This document shows, piece after piece, positions 58,553 to 64,000 of a DNA stretch of 64,000 nt. The translations under genes and the position numbers were made by a program. The stretch's first letter is position 1; every line of letters starts with the position of its first letter. Source of the stretch: Novosphingobium sp. B 225 (GTDB taxonomy: Bacteria > Pseudomonadota > Alphaproteobacteria > Sphingomonadales > Sphingomonadaceae); assembly GCF_002198665.1 (NCBI RefSeq), contig NZ_MWLM01000064.1, positions 177,832 to 241,831 of the forward strand. Direction: 5' to 3'. Below the pieces are notes generated by a model that saw nothing but the letters and a program-made list of their open reading frames with translations, searched no databases and had not been told where the DNA came from.

Positions 58553-60064
58553 TTGCCTGACCCGTTCTCCACCGCGATCTGTCCGCTGGACCATCTCGCG
58601 CTGCGGGGTGAGGATCAGGCCCCTGCACTGGTGCTGCGCGAGGGGACCTATAGCTACAAGGACTTAAGGGATCGTGTCGCTGCCATGGCGGGCTGGCTCA
58701 GCGGGCAAGTGCCCCAGCGCGGTGCGCGGGTCGCGACCTGGGCAGCAAAAGGTGCGCTGACCTGCCTGATGCCGCTCGCCGCAGCCCGGGCGGGGCTGGT
58801 CCACGTCCCGATCAACCCGCTGCTGAAGCGCGCGCAAGTGGCACATATCCTTGCGGACAGCGAGGCAAGTCTGCTGATCGGCACCCCGGCGCGGCTGACC
58901 TCGCTGGAGCCCGGAGACCTGCCCGTGGGCTGCGCGGTGCTGGGCGAAGGCGAACCGATGGAGGGGCCGCTGCTGCCCCCGTCCGCAGTCGATCCGGATG
59001 AGCTTGCTGCGATTCTCTATACCAGCGGCTCCACCGGCCGCCCCAAGGGGGTGATGCTGAGCCACGCAAACATGTGGCTGGGGGCGCAAAGCGTTGCGAC
59101 CTATCTTGAACTCAAGGCCGATGACCGCGCCTTGGCAGTGCTGCCGCTGTCGTTCGACTATGGGCAAAATCAGCTGCTGTCGCACTGGTTTGCGGGGGGA
59201 AGTGTCGTCCCGCTCGACTATCTGACCCCGCGCGATGTGGTGAAGGCCATTCAGCGCCATGACGTCACTACGCTTGCCTGCGTGCCCCCGCTGTGGGTGC
59301 AACTGGCCGAGCTCGACTGGCCTGCAGATGTTGCGGCAAAGTTGCGGAGACTGACCAATTCGGGCGGGGCCCTGACCCCGGGCCTCGTCAAGCGTCTTCG
59401 CGCGCAGTTCCCGCAGGCGCGTCTGTTTGCGATGTATGGGCTGACCGAAGCGTTCCGTTCGACCTTCCTCGATCCGGCTTTGATTGACAGCCATCCGACC
59501 TCGATGGGCAAGGCAATCCCCCACGCCGAGATTCTGGTGGTGAACGATGCCGGGCAGATCGCGGCGGACGGCGAAGAAGGCGAACTGGTCCACTGCGGCC
59601 CGCTGGTGGCGCAGGGGTACTGGCAGGATGCAGAGCGCACTGCCGAACGCTTCAAACCAGCCCCTGCTGCGTCGCATTATGGCGGCATTGCGGTCTGGTC
59701 GGGCGACCGGGTGCGGCGCGATGCGGATGGCTTGCTCTATTTCGCCGGGCGGCGCGATGCGATGATCAAGAGTGCCGGCAACCGGATCAGCCCGCAGGAA
59801 ATAGAAGAGGCCGCGCTGGCCAGCGGGCTGGTGGCCGAGGCGGTAGCTTTGGGCATTCCCGATGCACGGCTTGGCCATGCCGTTCATCTGGTGGTGAGGG
59901 CGGCAACGAGTGCCGTGGATGCCGAAGCCGAATTGCCGCGTATCTTGCTGAAAGAACTTCCGAATTTTATGCAACCCAAACAAATCCATTGGCGCACCGC
60001 GATGCCGATTTCGCCCAATGGCAAGATCGATCGCACAGGGCTGTATCAGGAGCTTGCCGCATGA
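58553..60064 (+). CDS. Acyl-CoA ligase (AMP-forming), exosortase-A associated
   Basis: Adenylating enzyme of 503 aa: the P-loop is YTSGSTGRPKG at about 155-165, the AMP motif 'YGLTEAF' around 298, and the catalytic Lys near the C-terminus in 'NGKIDRTG'. Matches the XrtA-associated ligase family, presumed to load the ACP at 57198. Start TTG at 58553 with GGAG upstream. Coupled by ATGA to the PLP decarboxylase. Confidence 0.88.
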   Translation: MPDPFSTAICPLDHLALRGEDQAPALVLREGTYSYKDLRDRVAAMAGWLSGQVPQRGARVATWAAKGALTCLMPLAAARAGLVHVPINPLLKRAQVAHILADSEASLLIGTPARLTSLEPGDLPVGCAVLGEGEPMEGPLLPPSAVDPDELAAILYTSGSTGRPKGVMLSHANMWLGAQSVATYLELKADDRALAVLPLSFDYGQNQLLSHWFAGGSVVPLDYLTPRDVVKAIQRHDVTTLACVPPLWVQLAELDWPADVAAKLRRLTNSGGALTPGLVKRLRAQFPQARLFAMYGLTEAFRSTFLDPALIDSHPTSMGKAIPHAEILVVNDAGQIAADGEEGELVHCGPLVAQGYWQDAERTAERFKPAPAASHYGGIAVWSGDRVRRDADGLLYFAGRRDAMIKSAGNRISPQEIEEAALASGLVAEAVALGIPDARLGHAVHLVVRAATSAVDAEAELPRILLKELPNFMQPKQIHWRTAMPISPNGKIDRTGLYQELAA

Positions 60065-61287
60065 AGCCGCTCGGCCCGATCCCCCCCGGTTTTACCGCGC
60101 TGGATGGCGAACTGGCGATTGCCGGACGCAAGGCATCCGATCTGGTGGCAGAGGCGGGCAGCACGCCACTGTTCGTCTATTCGCGCGATCTGATCGCCCG
60201 GCGCGTGGCCGATCTGCGGGCAGCCATGCCATCGCGATTGGCGCTGCACTATGCGGTGAAAGCCAATCCGTTCGGGCCGGTTCTGGCGGCGATGGACGGA
60301 CTGGTCGATGGGTTTGACATCGCTTCGGGCGGGGAACTCACCATGGTCACCTCGGCCGGGATTGACCCAAAGCGGGTCAGCTTTGCCGGGCCGGGCAAGC
60401 GCGATGCGGAGCTGGAGGCGGCCATTGCCGCCGGAGTAACGCTTAACCTTGAATCCGAAGGTGAGGCCGCGCGCGCGCTGGCCATCGCCGAACGGCTGGG
60501 GATCACCCCGCGGCTGGCGATCCGGGTCAACCCGGATTTTGACCTGAAGGGCTCGGGCATGAAGATGGGCGGCGGGGCCAAGCCGTTTGGCGTGGATGCC
60601 GAACGCGTGCCCGCACTCGCCCGCCAGATCATCGCCAGCGGGGCGGAATGGCGCGGATTTCATATCTTTGCGGGCAGTCAGGCGCTGGGGGCAGAAGCGA
60701 TTGCCGAAACTCAGGGGCAGACGCTCGCCCTCGCAACCCGGCTGGCACAGGAAAGCGGCGTGGCGCTGCCGCATTGCAACCTGGGCGGCGGGCTGGGAAT
60801 CCCCTATTTCCCGGGCGATGAGCCGGTTGACCTGGCACTGGTCGGCGCGCGCCTGGGCGAAGGGTTCGCCGCGCTCCCCCCCGAACTGGCGGAAACACAG
60901 TTCTGCATCGAACTGGGCCGCTATCTGGTAGGTGAAGCCGGGGTCTATCTGACCCGGATCGTCGACCGCAAGGTCAGCCATGGCGAGACCTATCTGGTCA
61001 CCGATGGCGGGCTGCATCATCAGTTGGCAGCTTCTGGCAATTTCGGCACCGTTGTGCGCCGCAACTACCCGGTGGCGATTGCATCGCGCTTTTCAGCGGA
61101 GCCAGAGGAAGAGGCGAGCGTGGTCGGCTGTTTGTGCACCCCGCTCGACCGTCTGGCTGACAAGGGCCATTTCCCGCGTGCAGAAGCAGGCGATCTGGTC
61201 GCGGTATTCTGCGCCGGAGCCTATGGCGCCAGTGCCTCTCCGGCCAATTTCCTGGGGCAGGGGCCGGCACGGGAAATGCTGGTTTAA
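60061..61287 (+). CDS. Pyridoxal-dependent decarboxylase, exosortase-A associated
   Basis: Fold-III PLP enzyme of 408 aa related to diaminopimelate/ornithine decarboxylases: K67 in HYAVKANPF binds PLP; 'HIFAGSQ', 'NLGGGLGIPYF' and a C-terminal 'CAGAYGAS' complete the site. Matches the decarboxylase that accompanies XrtA ligase and ACP genes. Start ATG at 60061 overlaps the ligase stop (ATGA). Confidence 0.9.
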   Translation: MKPLGPIPPGFTALDGELAIAGRKASDLVAEAGSTPLFVYSRDLIARRVADLRAAMPSRLALHYAVKANPFGPVLAAMDGLVDGFDIASGGELTMVTSAGIDPKRVSFAGPGKRDAELEAAIAAGVTLNLESEGEAARALAIAERLGITPRLAIRVNPDFDLKGSGMKMGGGAKPFGVDAERVPALARQIIASGAEWRGFHIFAGSQALGAEAIAETQGQTLALATRLAQESGVALPHCNLGGGLGIPYFPGDEPVDLALVGARLGEGFAALPPELAETQFCIELGRYLVGEAGVYLTRIVDRKVSHGETYLVTDGGLHHQLAASGNFGTVVRRNYPVAIASRFSAEPEEEASVVGCLCTPLDRLADKGHFPRAEAGDLVAVFCAGAYGASASPANFLGQGPAREMLV

Positions 61288-61304
61288 CCAGACCCGCTGA
61301 CCCT

Positions 61305-61350
61305 GTCCCAGATCGGGACCATGGCCAAAATTCCCGCCTGACTCCGGGAA
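61305..61350 (+). terminator. Two small hairpins after the decarboxylase
   Basis: GTCCC-AGATC-GGGAC (61305-61319) and TTCCCG/CGGGAA (61331-61336 and 61345-61350) lie in the 183-bp gap before the polysaccharide-export gene. They could be a weak terminator or a leader structure. No T-tract is present. Confidence 0.35.
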
Positions 61351-61470
61351 TCTACGGTCAAGGCTAACGCAATATTCACCCTTTTTGCCGATACCGCAGC
61401 CTGAATAGCCGGGCTTGCGTGTGGGATGTGCACCCCAGGGCAAGGCTCGGCACCTGTGAAGGAACGCCGA

Positions 61471-62115
61471 ATGCCGATCAACCGTTTCGCCAAACTGCTG
61501 ACTGGCAGCGCTGTGCTGAGCATGGCGCTGACGGGCTGCGCCGGAGTGTCGAGCGGCCCGCAGCTGCCGCCCGCCAGCTTCGTGGCGATGCAGGAAGGCC
61601 CGGGCGAGGAATATGTGATCGGCCCGCTGGATGAACTGACGATCTTCGTCTGGCGCAATCCGGAATTGGGTGCGCAGGTTCAGGTTCGGCCCGACGGGCG
61701 GATCACCACGCCGCTGATCACTGATATGCCGGCCGTGGGCAAGACGCCAAAGATGCTGGCCGACGACATCACCCTGCAGCTTTCGCAGTACATCCAGGAA
61801 CCGCTGGTTTCGGTGATCGTGAACAAGTTTGCGGGCACCTTCAGCCAGCAGGTCCGGGTGGTCGGCGCCACTGGCAAGCCTGCCTCGATCCCCTACCGCG
61901 CCAATATGACGCTGCTCGACGCTATGATCGCGGTGGGCGGCCTCAGCGAATATGCCGCCGGCAACAAGGCGCGGTTGATCCGGTTCGACAAGGAATCCGG
62001 ACGGCAAAAGGAATTCGCACTGCGGCTGGGTGATCTGCTCAAGAAGGGCGAAAGCAAGGCCAATGTCATGCTGATGCCGGGTGACGTGATCATCATCCCT
62101 GAAAGCTCGTTCTGA
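61471..62115 (+). CDS. Polysaccharide export lipoprotein (Wza/EpsE-like), XrtA-associated
   Basis: Lipoprotein of 214 aa with a lipobox LTGC (C23) and two SLBB/Poly_export regions ('EYVIGPLDELTIFVWRNPELG', 'VRVVGATGKPASIPYRANMTLLDAMIAVGG', ending 'MLMPGDVIIIPESSF'). It forms the outer-membrane channel for exopolysaccharide. Start ATG at 61471 behind GAAGGAAC. It is followed after 22 nt by the chain-length determinant. Confidence 0.92.
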   Translation: MPINRFAKLLTGSAVLSMALTGCAGVSSGPQLPPASFVAMQEGPGEEYVIGPLDELTIFVWRNPELGAQVQVRPDGRITTPLITDMPAVGKTPKMLADDITLQLSQYIQEPLVSVIVNKFAGTFSQQVRVVGATGKPASIPYRANMTLLDAMIAVGGLSEYAAGNKARLIRFDKESGRQKEFALRLGDLLKKGESKANVMLMPGDVIIIPESSF

Positions 62116-62137
62116 GGAAGGGGCCCGGGGGCAGACG

Positions 62138-63664
62138 ATGAACAACATCTATGATGAATTGCGCTCGGCGCTCTATTCGGTCTGGCACCGCCGCTGGATC
62201 GTGCTGGGGGTGGCCTGGGCTGTAAGCGTGCTGGGCTGGCTGGTGGTAGCCATGGTCCCCAACAGCTACGAATCGCGCGCGCGCATTTTCGTTCAGCTGG
62301 ACGATGTGCTGGCCCAGCAGATCGGTATCAAGAGCAACCAGAAGGGTGACATCGACCGGGTCCGCCAGACGCTGACCAGTGCGATCAACCTGGAAAAGGT
62401 GATCCGCAGCACGTCCATCGGCGAGGAAATCACCACGCCCAAGCAGATGGAAGGCGCGGTGCTGGGCCTGGGCAAGAAGATCAAGGTCGAAAGCGCGCAG
62501 GAAAACCTGTTCGAGATCACGGCGACCTATGGTGATGGCGGCAACAGCGACGCGGCCAATGCCAAGATTGCCCAGGACATTGTCCAGAAGATGATCGACA
62601 TCTTCCGCGAGGAAAACCTGGCCGGCAACCGCGGCGAAATGAGCCAGTCGCTCGATTTCATGAACCAGCAGCTTGCCACGCGCCAGAAGGAACTGGAAGC
62701 GGCCGAGCAGAAGCGGCTCGCCTTTGAAGCGCAGAATCCGGACATGGCCCAGGGCGGCCTGTCGGTGCTGCAGAAGCTGGAACAGAGCCGCGCCGAAATG
62801 CGCGGGATCGATGCCGATCTGGCGGCAGCGCAAAGCGCGCTTGCCTCGATCAACGGCCAGCTGGCCGGCACGCCCAAGACCATCGCCGGTGCGCCCGGCG
62901 CAGTTGGCGGGGCGCGCGGCGCTCTGGCCGAAGCACAGGCACAGCTTTCGGCCATGCGTTCGCGCGGGCTGACTGAAAACCATCCTGATGTGATCGCCGC
63001 CAAGAACCAGGTCAACGCCCTGCGCGGTGCAGCCGCGTCCGAAGGCGGCGGCGGAGCGGTGGGAACGCCCAACCCGGCGTACAGCTCGCTCCAGTCGATC
63101 CTGGCTGAGCGTCAGGCCAACGTCCAGGCGCTCAGCGCCCGGCGCGCGGCCCTGCAATCGGATGTTGCCCGGATCACCAGCCAGCAGATCAGCAATCCGG
63201 AAGTCGCCGCCGAACAGCAGCGCATCAACCGAGATTACGACGTGCTCAAGCAGCAGTACGACAAGCTCCTGCAGGACCGCGAAGAACTGCGCCTGCGCGG
63301 GCAAGTGGAGACCGAGCATTCGGCCATCAAGTTCCAGGTGATCGATCCGCCGACCACGCCGCGCTCGCCGGTCGCGCCCAATCGTCCGCTGCTGTTGTTC
63401 GCAGTGCTGGTGGTGGGGCTTGGCGCCGGTGCGGCCACTGCTTTCGCGGTTGGCCAGCTGCGCTCGACTTTCGCCACCACGTCCAAGCTTGAGCGCTCGC
63501 TCGGCCTGCCTGTGCTCGGCGCGGTCAGCCGTACGCTGACCGAAAGCGGCCGCGCCTTGCAGCGCAAGCGTCTGAAGATGTTCTACGCCTCGTCGGGCGT
63601 GCTGGGCGGCCTGTTCGTCCTGCTGCTGGCGATCGAATTCTTCCAGCGGGCCCGCGTGGCGTGA
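62138..63664 (+). CDS. Chain-length determinant (Wzz/GumC-like), XrtA-associated
   Basis: Inner-membrane polysaccharide co-polymerase of 508 aa. Transmembrane segment at about 20-40, Wzz domain and long helical coiled-coil periplasmic region (about 160-240 and 300-390), a Gly/Ala-rich linker ('AGAPGAVGGARGALAEA'), a second TM at about 411-434 and a further hydrophobic segment at about 484-501. Matches the XrtA chain-length family. Acts with the kinase encoded next and the export lipoprotein. Confidence 0.92.
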   Translation: MNNIYDELRSALYSVWHRRWIVLGVAWAVSVLGWLVVAMVPNSYESRARIFVQLDDVLAQQIGIKSNQKGDIDRVRQTLTSAINLEKVIRSTSIGEEITTPKQMEGAVLGLGKKIKVESAQENLFEITATYGDGGNSDAANAKIAQDIVQKMIDIFREENLAGNRGEMSQSLDFMNQQLATRQKELEAAEQKRLAFEAQNPDMAQGGLSVLQKLEQSRAEMRGIDADLAAAQSALASINGQLAGTPKTIAGAPGAVGGARGALAEAQAQLSAMRSRGLTENHPDVIAAKNQVNALRGAAASEGGGGAVGTPNPAYSSLQSILAERQANVQALSARRAALQSDVARITSQQISNPEVAAEQQRINRDYDVLKQQYDKLLQDREELRLRGQVETEHSAIKFQVIDPPTTPRSPVAPNRPLLLFAVLVVGLGAGAATAFAVGQLRSTFATTSKLERSLGLPVLGAVSRTLTESGRALQRKRLKMFYASSGVLGGLFVLLLAIEFFQRARVA

Positions 63665-63674
63665 GAGGACGGAC

Positions 63675-64000
63675 ATGACCGAACACACCAAGATCCCCGT
63701 CCCCGACGACAACGCCGACGCCAAATCGACTCTGATCGAGCGCGTGGTGCGCAATTATGACCTGGTGAAGCTGGCGCCTGCGCCGATTCCGCAGGAACTG
63801 GTCCCGCCCGTGTCCAAGCGCCGCCGCTATCGCCGCGCTGACGAAGTGGTGGAAGAAGCCGTGGTCACGCCCGTGGCCGAGGCCCCTGCTGCGCCTGAGC
63901 CCGTGCACGCACCGGCTGCGGCCGCACCTGCACCTGCGGCACCTGTGCCCGAAGTGGTTGAGCCTGAAGTGATCGCTGCCCCGGCGCAAGTACCGGCGGT
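63675..64000 (+). CDS. N-terminal part of XrtA-associated tyrosine autokinase (partial)
   Basis: Open frame from ATG 63675 to the window edge (at least 108 aa). It starts with a conserved-looking segment 'STLIERVVRNYDLVKLAP', a basic KRRRYRR run and then a Pro/Ala/Glu-rich linker. Position after the chain-length determinant is where the CpsD/CapB-type kinase is found in XrtA loci, and such kinases have disordered N-termini. The P-loop would lie beyond the window, so the call rests on context. Confidence 0.6.
   Translation, partial: MTEHTKIPVPDDNADAKSTLIERVVRNYDLVKLAPAPIPQELVPPVSKRRRYRRADEVVEEAVVTPVAEAPAAPEPVHAPAAAAPAPAAPVPEVVEPEVIAAPAQVPA

Noticed and set aside
58553-64000. Exosortase (xrtA) itself within the window
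   Set aside because: No eight-transmembrane exosortase gene is present; only associated EPS genes are seen before the edge.
1-64000. tRNA, rRNA, CRISPR array, prophage or transposase genes
   Set aside because: No cloverleaf-like intergenic sequence, spaced direct repeats, integrase or transposase frames were found; nearly all space is filled by metabolic genes.

Overview
The window reads as a high-GC alphaproteobacterial chromosome, most likely a sphingomonad (Novosphingobium/Sphingopyxis type). The pointers are a large catabolic TonB receptor beside a TPR-sulfotransferase, an exosortase-A (XrtA) exopolysaccharide locus at the right end, many ATGA/TGATG-coupled genes, and short palindromic intergenic repeats. 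No rRNA, tRNA, CRISPR array, phage gene or transposase was seen.

Layout. (1) 76-7753, minus strand: an eight-gene, tightly coupled operon for corrinoid-dependent methyl transfer. In order of transcription it encodes a B12-binding corrinoid protein, a DUF1638 protein, a MetV-like Cys-rich protein, MetF, a methyl-THF:corrinoid methyltransferase, a GFA/Mss4-fold protein, an ASKHA [2Fe-2S] corrinoid-activating protein, and an MttB-superfamily methyltransferase without pyrrolysine. A GlxA/GbdR-type AraC regulator is divergent at 7881. (2) 8870-16757, minus strand: NAD-linked molybdenum formate dehydrogenase fdsGBAD with a LysR regulator, L-serine ammonia-lyase and a YbaK-type deacylase. (3) 17068-27557, plus strand: TonB receptor, TPR-sulfotransferase, MFS transporter, aldehyde dehydrogenase, enolase-superfamily enzyme and GMC oxidoreductase. 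(4) 27559-33890: aldehyde dehydrogenase, beta-hydroxyacid dehydrogenase and SDR on the minus strand; butyrobetaine-dioxygenase-like enzyme, class II aldolase-like protein and quinone-oxidoreductase-like protein on the plus strand. (5) 34031-50643: a dimethylglycine/sarcosine-dehydrogenase-like flavoprotein, a cupin, and two complete heterotetrameric sarcosine-oxidase-like gene sets (B-D-A-G) facing each other tail to tail, the second preceded by PLP enzyme, HcnB-like and DadA/HcnC-like genes. (6) 50890-55587: LysR regulator, tyrosine phosphatase, alpha/beta hydrolase, outer-membrane protein, thioredoxin-reductase-like protein. (7) 55703-64000: XrtA-associated exopolysaccharide genes, running off the right edge.

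How the parts may work together (inference from families and neighbourhood): a quaternary amine such as a betaine is demethylated by MttB through the corrinoid protein; the methyl group passes to tetrahydrofolate and is oxidised by MetVF. Dimethylated and monomethylated amines go to the dimethylglycine-dehydrogenase-like enzyme and the sarcosine-oxidase-like complexes, which release glycine and methylene-THF. C1 units would leave as formate oxidised by FdsGBAD, or join glycine as serine, which SdaA converts to pyruvate. The butyrobetaine-dioxygenase-like, GMC and aldehyde dehydrogenase genes could feed carnitine- or choline-like precursors. glyA, folD, purU/fhs and a recognisable betaine transporter are not in the window. 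The most unusual points are the aerobic-context corrinoid operon with DUF1638, and an Arg/Gly-rich tag shared by three of its proteins.
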